DNA from: JAWSUT01 sp033549345
GTDB lineage: Bacteria; Bacillota; Dethiobacteria; Dethiobacterales; Dethiobacteraceae
Reading direction: 5' to 3'
DNA length: 64,000 nt
NCBI GenBank assembly: GCA_033549345.1
Contig: JAWSUT010000007.1
Location: forward strand, 54,658-118,657
Shown: positions 16,033 through 25,060 of the stretch, piece by piece
Numbering within the stretch: position 1 is the stretch's first letter
Layout of the letters: the number at the start of each line of letters is the position of its first letter
The notes under the pieces: model-generated
What the model saw: only the letters and a program-made list of their open reading frames with translations
Databases searched by the model: none
What the model was told of the DNA's origin: nothing
Position numbers and translations under genes: made by a program

Positions 16033-17226
16033 CTAGGAAGTGGCTTTCCTTGATGCCCGCCGTACTTCTTTTGTTTTATACATCTGGTCATCTGCCAGCT
16101 TAACCAGTTCCACTTTATTTTTTGTATGAGACGGAAAGGTGGCATACCCCACTGAAACACTCATCCTGCCCCCCGGCATCTGTTCATACCCGGGAAAAGC
16201 ATGCTGGCCGATTCGTTTTACAACCCGGGCAGACAGCTGCAGGGCCCCGTCTTCATCTGTATTGGGCAAAATAATGGCAAACTCATCCCCACCGTAGCGG
16301 GTAGCAATATCAGAGCCCCGCACAGCCTCCTGCAGGACAGAACCAAACTCCCTCAGCAGTTTATCTCCTTTTGGATGGCCAAAGGTATCGTTATATTCTT
16401 TAAAATAATCCAGGTCAAGCATTATCAGGCTAACCGGGGTGTCTTCCCGCTCGGCGCGTTTTATTTCTTTGTCCAGAGCATCCTGGAAATAACGGTGGTT
16501 GAATAGGCCGGTCAGTTCGTCAACCAATGCTTTCTTTTCCATTTCCCTGTAAAGCAGGGCATTTTTGATTGAAAGTGCCAGTTGGTTGACAAACGTCTGT
16601 AACAGTTCACACCGCTCCGGTGTAAACAGATACGGCCTCATGCTGGCCACAATAACCACACCGAGTTTTTGGCCCTGGTGAATCAGCGGTAACGCCGCCT
16701 CGCTGGCATGACCCAACTGTCTTACCCAGGTTTTGTCCGTGATTCGCTCATCGTTTAACGGGTCCTCGATGTAGACGCCCTCGCCGGAAGAGAGAGCCAA
16801 CCCGGGCAGACAGAAGTCTGCCGGAAATGTCTCGGGAGTGCCAAATACCGGTGGCAGGTTGCTGGCTACCCTTCTCAACGTTTTTTCATTTTCGAGCAGC
16901 CAGATATCCGCATAGTCAAAACCCAGGCTCTCGCGGATAATCTGCAGGCTTTTATGCAGGACATCCTCAGGTTCCAGAGAAAAAGCAAAAAGTTCGCTGG
17001 CCTTATACAGTGATTTCAGCAGTTTGTTCTGCGCTTCTACCGCCTGTTTTGCACGGTAAAAACGCTCCGACAGGAAAGCAATAAAAAAACCAATCAGTAA
17101 TGCCCCAACCAGGGCCAAGAGCCCGGGTCTCCACACGCTACTTGTGAAAGCGGCATAGAGTGCCGGTGTACCGGCGACAGCGAGTATGAAGAAGAAAGGA
17201 ACCCGTATTTTTTGCTTCATCTCCAT
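16033..17226 (-). CDS. Membrane-anchored GAF-GGDEF diguanylate cyclase
   Basis: 397 residues from the ATG at 17226 (GGGGTGA upstream). Two membrane segments (about 10-45), a short coiled region, a GAF domain (about 75-220), and a GGDEF domain with LTGLFNHRYFQ, DLDYFKEYND and the intact active-site YGGDEFAI. It should make c-di-GMP from GTP under control of a signal bound by the GAF domain. No RxxD inhibitory site is evident five residues before the GGDEF motif. Its neighbours are not functionally linked. Confidence 0.9.
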   Translation of the reverse strand: MEMKQKIRVPFFFILAVAGTPALYAAFTSSVWRPGLLALVGALLIGFFIAFLSERFYRAKQAVEAQNKLLKSLYKASELFAFSLEPEDVLHKSLQIIRESLGFDYADIWLLENEKTLRRVASNLPPVFGTPETFPADFCLPGLALSSGEGVYIEDPLNDERITDKTWVRQLGHASEAALPLIHQGQKLGVVIVASMRPYLFTPERCELLQTFVNQLALSIKNALLYREMEKKALVDELTGLFNHRYFQDALDKEIKRAEREDTPVSLIMLDLDYFKEYNDTFGHPKGDKLLREFGSVLQEAVRGSDIATRYGGDEFAIILPNTDEDGALQLSARVVKRIGQHAFPGYEQMPGGRMSVSVGYATFPSHTKNKVELVKLADDQMYKTKEVRRASRKATS

Positions 17227-17309
17227 CAAACTCACCCCGTTCCTTTTACTGTTACCTCTACCTGTATATTCGTTCACATGCCGGCCCGTCTGTGGCACCC
17301 CTGCGCCCT

Positions 17310-18056
17310 TTACTGTCGCATGTCGTGTAATTTCAGCGATATCGCTTTTAGGGTAGCCGCTGTTGATTCACGGATAACCACCTGGGCCAGTTCATCATAG
17401 GGTGTAGTTCCCCGGTTAACAATAATCAGGTTTTTACTGTAGCGGGGCAAAAACCCTACAGGCGCTACCTGCAGGCTGGATCCGACCACGAGCATGCAGT
17501 CGCATTTTAATGCTTCCTTGTGTGCCAACTGAAAATCGGGCGGCATATCTTCACCAAACAGGGTTACATCGGGCTTAATGATTCCGCCGCAGTGCGGGCA
17601 ATCTGTTCCTTCTTCACGTTTCAGAAAGACAAGAATATCTTTGATATCACTTTTTTTGCTGCAGGATCTGCAGGTTCCCCTGCGGAACGTGCCGTGGACT
17701 TCAAGCACATTTTTTGCTCCGGCCATTTGGTGCAGGCCATCGATATTTTGTGTAATTACTGACCGCACAAGACCCATTTTTTCCATTTCCACCAGAGCAC
17801 TGTGGCCTTCGTTGGGAACCGCTTTCTCTATGAGGCTAAGCAGCGGCCGTATGCGGCGATAAAATGCATGGGGGTCTGCATTAAAACTTTCTATTGTAAA
17901 ATCTTCCGGGTCTTCCCGTTCCCACAACCCTGTCCCGGGGCTGCGGAAATCAGGTATCCCGCTCTCGGTAGAAATTCCTGCTCCTGTCAGTGCAACGGTA
18001 TAGTTAGCGTCTGCCAGAATCTCCGCCGCCAGGTGAATCTGCTCATCATATGGCAA
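17310..18056 (-). CDS. cobB: NAD-dependent protein deacylase (Sir2/CobB)
   Basis: 248 residues. GAGISTESGIPDFR (NAD binding), TQNIDGLHQMAG (catalytic His in EVHGTF follows), two CxxC zinc pairs (CRSC and CPHC) and GSSLQVAPVG define a bacterial sirtuin. It removes acetyl groups from lysines, for example on acetyl-CoA synthetases, using NAD. TTG start with GGAGGG 8 nt upstream. Confidence 0.94.
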   Translation of the reverse strand: MPYDEQIHLAAEILADANYTVALTGAGISTESGIPDFRSPGTGLWEREDPEDFTIESFNADPHAFYRRIRPLLSLIEKAVPNEGHSALVEMEKMGLVRSVITQNIDGLHQMAGAKNVLEVHGTFRRGTCRSCSKKSDIKDILVFLKREEGTDCPHCGGIIKPDVTLFGEDMPPDFQLAHKEALKCDCMLVVGSSLQVAPVGFLPRYSKNLIIVNRGTTPYDELAQVVIRESTAATLKAISLKLHDMRQ

Positions 18057-18112
18057 AACAATTCCCTCCAGGAGTTTTTTTCCATTATACTTGGTTCTTC
18101 CGGTTTTGCCAA

Positions 18113-18976
18113 TTAGCGTTTACAATTTTGTCCGGGTTTTTGCTGTACGACCTTTACCGCTTTTGTAACGGCAGCGACCACATCCACGTAGCGCTGGATC
18201 TCCAGAATATCAGCCTTGGAATACGTTGCGCCGCGCTGCGTAACAACATACCGGGGGGGCAGATCATTTAATGCCAGAGCCGCCATATCCAGACGACATT
18301 GCTCACAATTACAGGCCTCTGTTTTTTCGGCTGCCAGCACTTCATTAAGGCGCTGATAAACCAGTTCTTCCATCAGGTTGCGTAATTCCATGCACCCCAC
18401 CTCTTTCATTCTCTCTACATCACTTATTCCATAAAAATGCATATTTTCCTGCATGCTAAAGGGTTTATAGATTTGGTGAGTACAACCGGCTGTCCTTAGC
18501 GCATCCATGTCCTGCCAATAACGGTCGACCAGCAGTGATTCCAACTTTCTTGCCGTCCTTAGCCTGCGGCATACTGTGCGGTAAGACTGCCTGACTGTAA
18601 TGCTCTGCGCACCTTCAAGCCGAAGAGTACAGGGACCGGGCGTCTCACTCACTTCAATGACCGAGCGAAGCCGGAAGTAGCCGTAGGCCGGGTCACCGCT
18701 AATGAGTGGGTTTCTTGATTTAATGGGAACGTAGAGTAAAAACGGCGTTAGTACCAGCGGTACGAGGTTCTTCTGACCGGTTATCGCGCCAAAACGGCGG
18801 CGTGCCTCTATCAGGTTTAGTGCAAATGTGTTTGCCAGCCTCCGGATAAATGACTGCAGCCCAAGGTCAATACAGCCCGTTGTCCCTTCACGAAAAAAAA
18901 CCTGAACACACCGGCCCAGGCCCTCTTTATCCCCCGGGATGAAAGCTGCAATCCTGTGTATTTCATCTACATGCAT
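18113..18976 (-). CDS. Putative ComK-like/ComFB fusion protein
   Basis: 287 residues. The C-terminal part (about 196-277) is a clear ComFB domain: ELRNLMEELVYQRLNEVL, then CNCEQCRLDMAALALNDLPP with C222, C224 and C227, and RYVVTQRGATYSK. The N-terminal part (about 40-150) resembles ComK, the competence transcription factor: RRRFGAITGQK, LLYVPIKSRNPLISGDPAYG and a terminal SYRTVCRRLRTARKL helix. The ComK match is by eye and tentative. ComFB proteins have been reported as cyclic-dinucleotide receptors that affect competence. The ATG's ribosome site GGAGG lies in the 3' arm of the terminator at 18982-19015. Confidence 0.65.
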   Translation of the reverse strand: MHVDEIHRIAAFIPGDKEGLGRCVQVFFREGTTGCIDLGLQSFIRRLANTFALNLIEARRRFGAITGQKNLVPLVLTPFLLYVPIKSRNPLISGDPAYGYFRLRSVIEVSETPGPCTLRLEGAQSITVRQSYRTVCRRLRTARKLESLLVDRYWQDMDALRTAGCTHQIYKPFSMQENMHFYGISDVERMKEVGCMELRNLMEELVYQRLNEVLAAEKTEACNCEQCRLDMAALALNDLPPRYVVTQRGATYSKADILEIQRYVDVVAAVTKAVKVVQQKPGQNCKR

Positions 18977-18981
18977 ATAAA

Positions 18982-19015
18982 AATGGCCTCCTTGTCAATA
19001 TGTACGGAGGCCATT
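18982..19015 (-). terminator. Terminator of yjbQ unit overlapping next gene's Shine-Dalgarno
   Basis: On the minus strand AATGGCCTCC (19006-19015), a 14-nt loop, GGAGGCCATT (18982-18991), then a T run. It lies 18 nt past the yjbQ stop. The 3' arm contains AAGGAGG, the ribosome binding site of the ComFB-fusion gene at 18976. The arrangement repeats the one at splB. Confidence 0.75.
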
Positions 19016-19032
19016 AATCTGTCTGCTTAAAA

Positions 19033-19458
19033 TTATATGTTTTTCATGTCAGATTCGTTCCAGTCTGATTTTAATCCCTGAATAAACAGTTCCCGCCAAC
19101 GCGGCCCGTCATATTCCATTAAAAATATCCCCTGCCATGTTCCCAGACACAATCCATTCTCTTCAACCGGCACCGTTACACTGTTTCCCGTTAAAATAGC
19201 CTGAATATGGGCATGTGAGTTACCTTCCCGGTGCCTGTAATGCCTCTCGGGCGGGACAAGCCTGCGCAGCGCATCATTTACATCCTGCATCACAGCGGGG
19301 TCTGCATGCTCATTTATAGTAATGCCGGCCGTAGTATGCGGACAAAAAACCAGAACTGCACCCTGTCGCAGGTTCCACTCCCGCACAACGGCAGCCACGC
19401 GTTCTGTTACGTCCACAGCCTGTTGGGCATGTTTTGTCTGCAGTTTCAGAACGTGCAT
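19033..19458 (-). CDS. YjbQ family (UPF0047) protein
   Basis: 141 residues from the ATG at 19458; an upstream GTG overlaps the ribosome site GGGGGTGG. The family motif VFCPHTTAGITINEHADP is intact, with the conserved histidines HRHREGNSHAHIQA and the C-terminal GTWQGIFLMEYDGP. YjbQ proteins have been reported to have thiamin-phosphate synthase activity in vitro; the physiological role is unsettled. Confidence 0.92.
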   Translation of the reverse strand: MHVLKLQTKHAQQAVDVTERVAAVVREWNLRQGAVLVFCPHTTAGITINEHADPAVMQDVNDALRRLVPPERHYRHREGNSHAHIQAILTGNSVTVPVEENGLCLGTWQGIFLMEYDGPRWRELFIQGLKSDWNESDMKNI

Positions 19459-19473
19459 GCCGTCCACCCCCGG

Positions 19474-20628
19474 CTATTCATATTCACCTTTCAGGCAGGA
19501 AATCATATTGCGGTATGCTTTTTCATCAATCTTCAGGACGCTGTTAATCTGCTTAAACTTGTTGGAAATACTGCCGGCGGAAATGCCATACTCCCTGGCC
19601 AGTTCTTTTTGTGTCAGATTCAGGAAGTGGAAACGCGCCAGACTGTATTCCAGGGCGGCTGCCCATGTCTCAACTTTATTGATCCTCGGGGTTTCCGGGT
19701 AAACCGAATTAATATAATCCAGCCAGATTGCCTGCACATCATCAAAGAAACCCTCTTCGTAACAGTCACTCTCACGCATATTTTGTATGGAGCAGTCAAC
19801 GACCTGCTGCCATTCTTTACGCCATTCAGGCATTTTAATCGGGTAGCTGTCTAAATCCATTTCCCGTAACTGTCCCTCAACAAAGACCTGAACTTTTTCC
19901 CGCTCACCCAGGCTTTTTAGTTCCAGCAGGGCCAACTGCCGAAACCGTTCCTTAATCCAAGGGTTCCGGACAAAATCCCGCAGGGCTTTTCGTGCCCCGT
20001 TGCCGCCGAGTACCCCGTAAAAACGCAGGATGTCTTCCTTAAATTCATCTGAATCATGATACAGTCTGTTGTTTAGAGCTTTACGAAAGTCTCTGCTGTT
20101 CCGGTAAAGATTTCCCAGTTCTTCAGCGCTGCCGGTTTCCAGTGTCTTCTCCAGAAATAAATCGCGCTGCGAATAAGCCGGCAAGTCAAATGCCACATCT
20201 TCATCAATGGCGTCTAAGAGCTCCATAGCCTCAAAGGACATTTCACCGTCAGGCTCGGCCTGAAGATAGTACATCAGGTATTCCCTGGACTTCTCCAGAT
20301 CTTCCAGCAGGCCGTAATTAATCGCCAGCAGAAAATAACAGTCGCCGATTGTATCCCCGAGTTCATTGATAATATGCAGGAAAATCCGGTTGGCTTCCTT
20401 AAGCCGTCCCAGCTTACTTAACATACAGGCCAGATTATAGTGATTAAACGGGTTTTTCGGCTCCACCGACACTGCCTTTTGAAAAAACCGCAGTGCCTTG
20501 TCGGGTTTATTTTTCTGGTAGAAGAACATGCCCTTTTGCAGATAAAAGGCTGCTTCCTGTTCAAAAGGAACAACATTGCCCCCTGCCTCAGGATTATTTA
20601 GCTCTGCTTTATTCTTAGCCTCTTTCAT
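19474..20628 (-). CDS. TPR protein with C-terminal helix-turn-helix
   Basis: 384 residues from the ATG at 20628, preceded by GGTGGTGAT; other in-frame starts lie just upstream. Two or three tetratricopeptide repeats occur in the first third (AAFYLQKGMFFYQKNKPDKA, NPFNHYNLACMLSKLGRLKE and a following unit). The middle is helical and unassigned. A helix-turn-helix near the C-terminus reads LTQKELAREYGISAGSISNKF. This suggests a DNA-binding protein with a protein-interaction scaffold; the targets are unknown. It is followed after 15 nt by yjbQ. Confidence 0.7.
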   Translation of the reverse strand: MKEAKNKAELNNPEAGGNVVPFEQEAAFYLQKGMFFYQKNKPDKALRFFQKAVSVEPKNPFNHYNLACMLSKLGRLKEANRIFLHIINELGDTIGDCYFLLAINYGLLEDLEKSREYLMYYLQAEPDGEMSFEAMELLDAIDEDVAFDLPAYSQRDLFLEKTLETGSAEELGNLYRNSRDFRKALNNRLYHDSDEFKEDILRFYGVLGGNGARKALRDFVRNPWIKERFRQLALLELKSLGEREKVQVFVEGQLREMDLDSYPIKMPEWRKEWQQVVDCSIQNMRESDCYEEGFFDDVQAIWLDYINSVYPETPRINKVETWAAALEYSLARFHFLNLTQKELAREYGISAGSISNKFKQINSVLKIDEKAYRNMISCLKGEYE

Positions 20629-20649
20629 GTTCATCACCACCGTGTCGTA

Positions 20650-21612
20650 TTATTCTGCCAGGCCCAGATAAATATCCCTCTCCAGCAAACGGTCCCAGTC
20701 CGTCCACCCGTCACCCTTGCTTCCTTTGCCTGCCACCTGGCCGAATTGGTTCAGCCTTGCCGATATAAGGTCTGCGTGGTGCAGCGCATATGCACTAAAG
20801 GTCCGCGGGATTTCAGGAGAACCCCACTCTTTTTGCCCGTGATGGGAAAGGAGCATATGTGCCAGTTCAAGATACAGTTCTGCCGGGAATTTACTGAGTT
20901 TGCCGACCCGCTCATCCAACATCTCCTTGCCGATGGCAATATGACCCAGCAGTTTGCCCCGTGTTGTCAGCTCAAAGGACAGGGAATTTGCATCATATTC
21001 CTCAATCTTACCCATATCATGCAGGAGAGCACCGCAAAGAAGCAAAGGCAGGTTCAGGCCGGGATAAATCTTTGAAAAGTGCAAACAAAGTGCTGCCACT
21101 TCGAGGGAATGCTCCAAAAGACCGCCAATGTAGTTATGGTGAACGGAACGTGCTGCGGGTGCTTCCAAATATCTGCGCAAAAACTCACTGTCACCGAAGA
21201 ATAAGTCCATCAGTTTTGCCAGATTGGCGTCCGTCACTTCTGCAAGGACCACGCGAAGTTCTGCCACCATCTCGTTCTTATCCCTCGGTGCCACCCGTTG
21301 AAACAGGCTGCGATCAATCCGGTCCGCAGGCAGCGGTTCCAATCCGTGGATGACAAGCTGGGGGCCCCGATATGTGCCCACTTCACCACGAATCCGCACA
21401 ACATCCCCGACCTGAAAGGTCGCCGCCAGTTCCGTCCCTTTATCCCAGGCTACAGCCCTGATTGTTCCGGAGATATCGCTTAGCTGTAAACGCAGGAAGT
21501 GTTCCCCGGCGCGGTTCGGCTGGCTGAAAGGAATAAGCGCTTTTTCCGTTACCATAAAGTCACTGTGAACTGAGTCTCCTACCTGCAAATCCGTTACAAA
21601 ATGCTTCTCCAC
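20650..21612 (-). CDS. yhaM: 3'-5' exoribonuclease, YhaM type (OB + HD)
   Basis: 320 residues from a GTG at 21612 (GGAGG 5 nt upstream), matching the roughly 314-residue B. subtilis YhaM; further upstream in-frame codons lack a site. An N-terminal OB-fold (LQLSDISGTIRAVAWDKG) binds nucleic acid. The HD hydrolase core has YIGGLLEHSLEVA and LLHDMGKI metal-ligand motifs. YhaM trims RNA and single-stranded DNA from 3' ends. It lies upstream of the TPR-HTH gene. Confidence 0.9.
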   Translation of the reverse strand: MEKHFVTDLQVGDSVHSDFMVTEKALIPFSQPNRAGEHFLRLQLSDISGTIRAVAWDKGTELAATFQVGDVVRIRGEVGTYRGPQLVIHGLEPLPADRIDRSLFQRVAPRDKNEMVAELRVVLAEVTDANLAKLMDLFFGDSEFLRRYLEAPAARSVHHNYIGGLLEHSLEVAALCLHFSKIYPGLNLPLLLCGALLHDMGKIEEYDANSLSFELTTRGKLLGHIAIGKEMLDERVGKLSKFPAELYLELAHMLLSHHGQKEWGSPEIPRTFSAYALHHADLISARLNQFGQVAGKGSKGDGWTDWDRLLERDIYLGLAE

Positions 21613-21767
21613 ATTGTCCTCCGTCAATAAACTATTCACTAAGAATATATTCAGCACAATCTGCCGATTTCCTCTTTCGACACGCACTGCCAGGGTATCT
21701 TAACCTTTGCTTAATATTTGCACCTGCCATTCTTCCCAGTCCATCCCCCAAGAACCATAGTGACACG

Positions 21768-21790
21768 AAAAAAGCCGGCCTTGCGGCCGG
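21768..21790 (-). terminator. Terminator downstream of the two-component genes
   Basis: On the minus strand CCGGCC, loop GCAA, GGCCGG, then CTTTTTTC. It lies about 94 nt after the response-regulator stop, in the 271-nt space before yhaM, which otherwise shows no gene. Confidence 0.75.
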
Positions 21791-21883
21791 AAAAGGACAC
21801 GTGCGCTTCTTGCCACAGAACACACACTGTACCCAGTATCTATTATATTCAATTTTAAAAATTGTATAACATTGTCAAATATA

Positions 21884-22531
21884 CTATTCTTTTTTGCTGA
21901 AGGCAGATTTCCGCTCTGCTACATACGCTGCGGCGGCGGCCCTGTTTGCCAGGTTTAGTTTGGCAAAGATCTTTGATACATAATTGCGGACTGTCTTTTC
22001 CGCCAAAAAGATTGTATCTGCAATCTCCTGATTTGTTTTTCCTTCAGCAATGAGCAGTAATATTTTTCTTTCCGTTTCTGTAAGCTTGGCCTCGTTTTCT
22101 TTTTCCAGGGCAATATCTTTCATCCGCAGCAGTACTTTTCCGGCAATACTCGGATCGAGCAAAGATTCGCCGCCGGCTACTTTTTCTATCGATTCAACCA
22201 GTTTGTCATTGTCCATCTGTTTGAGAATATAGCCGGCAGCACCGGCCATAATTGAAGCATACACAGCCTCGTCATCTGCATACGAGGTCAGCATGATGAC
22301 TTTGCTTTCCGGGAAACGGCTCCGTATTTCCTGACAGGCCTCAATCCCGCTCATCCCCGGCATGCGGATGTCCATAATCACCACATCCGGCCTTTCATTT
22401 TCAACCAGGCTTAATGCCTCCGGGCCTGACTCGGCTTCACCCACCACAATGAAATTGTCAAAAAGCTCCAGAAGTGTTTTTAGTCCCATGCGTACCACTG
22501 CATGGTCATCGACGATTAGAACACGGATCAT
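21884..22531 (-). CDS. NarL/LuxR-family response regulator
   Basis: 215 residues. Receiver domain with the acidic pair DD, phospho-acceptor in VVIMDIRMPGMSG, TS and KQMD; then a C-terminal LuxR-type HTH (LTETERKILLLIAEGKTNQEIADTIF begins it). The ATG follows AAGGAGG. It is 12 nt downstream of the histidine kinase gene, so the two form a cognate pair. The output genes are not evident. Confidence 0.93.
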   Translation of the reverse strand: MIRVLIVDDHAVVRMGLKTLLELFDNFIVVGEAESGPEALSLVENERPDVVIMDIRMPGMSGIEACQEIRSRFPESKVIMLTSYADDEAVYASIMAGAAGYILKQMDNDKLVESIEKVAGGESLLDPSIAGKVLLRMKDIALEKENEAKLTETERKILLLIAEGKTNQEIADTIFLAEKTVRNYVSKIFAKLNLANRAAAAAYVAERKSAFSKKE

Positions 22532-22543
22532 TTCGTATCCTCC

Positions 22544-24025
22544 TTACTCTGTGTCAGGTTTACCCAAACCAAAATAATCCACATCCTTGATAAAAGCAGT
22601 TCGTAAATAGTTCAGCTTACTGTAGGGAAATTTTAACTCAAAATACGTGCCCTGGTTCGGAGCCGAGTGAAAAACAATACTTCCCTGCAGCATGGTAACC
22701 CGGTTAAAAATATTTTCCAGCCCCTTTCTCTGTGCTGCATGCTTTACCAAATCCAGTTTTTCGGGGTCGAAACCAACACCATCATCGCTGAAATGTATTG
22801 CCAGGCTATTTTCCATGAATGTCAACCGTAACCGGACAAGGGAGGCCCGTGAATGTTTGGCTGCATTGGCCAAAAGTTCTCTGACTATTTGCACAATATG
22901 GTTAACCTGGACAATATTCAGTTCACCTGTCTGCCGCCCGGAAACTGAGTAATCAACCTTCATAACGGCATATGCTCTGAACCGCTCAACCAGGTCAGCC
23001 ATTGCTTCCTTCAAAGACACAGAAGAATAATCATCAAGATGGAGCTCTTCAATATAATCCCGCAAATCCTGGATAATATTGTCGAGGTCACTTTTTGCCA
23101 TGTCCATTTGCCTGTTCGCTTCTTCAGGTTTTTTTTTGATTAAAATTCCATGCTGTTTTAATTTCAGGCCGACGCCGTAGATGGACTGGATAATTCCGTC
23201 ATGAAGCTCTCTGGCTATGCGGTCCCGTTCTTCAGCGAGCACCTGGCGCCGCAGCGCTTCCTCCAACCGAAATTCCCTTTCTACCTCAAACACATTAACG
23301 ATCTTGACAACAAAATATGTCACTATCACTAAATAGACCGAGCGGAAAAAAACAACCGGTATTCCTGTTACCATGGTAAATGTATTCTGGTTTAAAATGA
23401 CTGCGGGCCATAAAACGGGGTGGGTTGCAATCATGCCAATGAAAAAAACTCCGGCAAAAAATGTATACGCCAATCCTTTGACATGCTTAACCAGTGAAGG
23501 AATTCTGAATTTTTCAATCTCACTGGTATGCAGCAGCAATCCGTAACCCGTTAGCAAAAGGCCCGGTATGGAAAACATATAGCGCGAAAGATTATCCATT
23601 ACACCCAGGTAAGATGAATAGTTAAGAAAACCCAATGAATACAAAGCCATCAGTAGCCAGACCAGACTCACCGCCAAGCCGGCCCAATAGAGCGGTCTCG
23701 CTCGATCAACAACACCGGCCACAAGGCGAATGCCAAGCCATAAAATCACCATAAAGGCGAACGCCCGCAAAAACAGATCAAGATTCCAGAGGACGTATTG
23801 CGTATATTCGGATAATTCAGCGCCTTTGGTATACAGTGTAATTGTCAGGAGCTGATTGACACCGAACAAAAAGCCATATACGGACAGCAGCCAAAAAGAC
23901 CGGGCCAGATTCAGCTCACTTCTGCGGTTTAGTTTCAGGACAATGGCAAATGAGTATAAAAAGAAGAGTAAAGCGTAGATAACATGCATGATGAGCATAT
24001 TTTCCGCAAAAAAATTACTAATCAC
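22544..24025 (-). CDS. NarL-type sensor histidine kinase with multi-span membrane sensor
   Basis: 493 residues. The first 240 or so hold about seven membrane segments with no large external loop, so sensing is in the membrane or cytoplasm. A HisKA_3 dimerisation box (RDRIARELHDGIIQSIYG) has the phospho-acceptor His; the HATPase_c core shows VRELLANAAKHS (N box) and FSDDGVGFD (G box). GTG start with GGATGGG upstream. It pairs with the response regulator at 21884. The stimulus is unknown. Confidence 0.92.
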   Translation of the reverse strand: MISNFFAENMLIMHVIYALLFFLYSFAIVLKLNRRSELNLARSFWLLSVYGFLFGVNQLLTITLYTKGAELSEYTQYVLWNLDLFLRAFAFMVILWLGIRLVAGVVDRARPLYWAGLAVSLVWLLMALYSLGFLNYSSYLGVMDNLSRYMFSIPGLLLTGYGLLLHTSEIEKFRIPSLVKHVKGLAYTFFAGVFFIGMIATHPVLWPAVILNQNTFTMVTGIPVVFFRSVYLVIVTYFVVKIVNVFEVEREFRLEEALRRQVLAEERDRIARELHDGIIQSIYGVGLKLKQHGILIKKKPEEANRQMDMAKSDLDNIIQDLRDYIEELHLDDYSSVSLKEAMADLVERFRAYAVMKVDYSVSGRQTGELNIVQVNHIVQIVRELLANAAKHSRASLVRLRLTFMENSLAIHFSDDGVGFDPEKLDLVKHAAQRKGLENIFNRVTMLQGSIVFHSAPNQGTYFELKFPYSKLNYLRTAFIKDVDYFGLGKPDTE

Positions 24026-24109
24026 TTCAACCCATCCTTTACCTGCTGCTTTTTGTAATAATATTCTTGCTACATAAGGTATTTCCCTTCCAGGGCATAT
24101 ATCTGATAT

Positions 24110-24994
24110 CTAACACGGGAATTGTGCGGTTGTGTAGATGCCCTGACGGCAAAAAATGTTTCCCTGCCGTTCCAGGGTTTGCAGGTGTTTTTTTATCATT
24201 TGCCGTTCGAAATAGTAGAAAAGTAACTTTGGCTGAGGATGGCGGGGGTAAATCAGCTGCCTGGCTGCCAGTTCATCAAGCGTGTGCGGCTTGTGCAACG
24301 CCCGCAGAATCTTATCATCCCGTTCTGCGAAGGTGGCGGCATAGTCTTTGAGGCGTTTTATTACATTGTCCCTCACACAGGCATCTTCATGCCCGCTGAC
24401 AAAGATAGCCGGGTTGATGCCGGTTATTTTTTCCATTGTCTCCCGGAATGTTTCCAGGTTGGAATACTCATGGGCATACCAGGGACCAAAGCGTGTCAGG
24501 TCAATGTCTGCACCAAACATCAGGCCTGTTTTTTCCTCGTAAAAGCAGCAGTGGCCCGGTGTATGGCCCGGTGCATGAATCACACGAAGTTTTGTCCGGC
24601 CAAAATCGAGAATATCACCGTCACTGTAACTTTTATCGACACGGGAAGGACGATGGTCAAGAAGTGGCATAAACGTGGCGATCTCCTCCGGCGTAAACCG
24701 GTCATAGCCGGTATAGCGCAGCATCTCATCGTAGCTCACCAATGCCGGCCTGTCATCTTCATGACAGAGAATCTGTGCCTCCCCAAACCGGTCGTTACCC
24801 CGCACATGATCCGGATGGAAATGGCTGTTAACCAGGACGTCAACACGGCCAAGCACCGGCTCCAGGCATTCATCACCGGCTGCGCTGTCGATGAGTCCGC
24901 AGACATCATCCCTGATATACAGGCAGTGACAATAAGGAAAGCGGCCATTATTTCTGCCGGGAAGCAGATATATTGTGTCGGTAAGTTTTATCAT
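24110..24994 (-). CDS. Metallo-beta-lactamase-fold hydrolase
   Basis: 294 residues from the ATG at 24994 (GGAGGGTC upstream); the longer frame reads through repeat DNA. The HxHxDH signature is NSHFHPDHVRG, followed by an HAPGHTPGHCCFY metal ligand and SGHED. A C-terminal segment of about 70 residues (LDELAARQLIYPRHPQPKLL) resembles the winged-helix tail of LACTB2-like enzymes. The substrate cannot be read from the sequence; glyoxalase-II-like thioesterase or nuclease roles are both possible. Confidence 0.85.
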   Translation of the reverse strand: MIKLTDTIYLLPGRNNGRFPYCHCLYIRDDVCGLIDSAAGDECLEPVLGRVDVLVNSHFHPDHVRGNDRFGEAQILCHEDDRPALVSYDEMLRYTGYDRFTPEEIATFMPLLDHRPSRVDKSYSDGDILDFGRTKLRVIHAPGHTPGHCCFYEEKTGLMFGADIDLTRFGPWYAHEYSNLETFRETMEKITGINPAIFVSGHEDACVRDNVIKRLKDYAATFAERDDKILRALHKPHTLDELAARQLIYPRHPQPKLLFYYFERQMIKKHLQTLERQGNIFCRQGIYTTAQFPC

Positions 24995-25011
24995 ATGACC
25001 CTCCAATATAA

Positions 25012-25055
25012 AATAAAGACGCTGACTCGTTTTACTTTTTGGAAGCGTCTTTATT
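25012..25055. repeat. Inverted repeat AATAAAGACGCT
   Basis: 12-bp perfect arms (25012-25023 and 25044-25055) around a 20-nt loop. It sits 18 nt upstream of the hydrolase start at 24994 and is flanked by T runs on both strands. It may be a leader hairpin or a terminator; the GACGC core also occurs at 15444-15467 and in the element at 54887-55007. Confidence 0.6.
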
Positions 25056-25060
25056 TTTCT

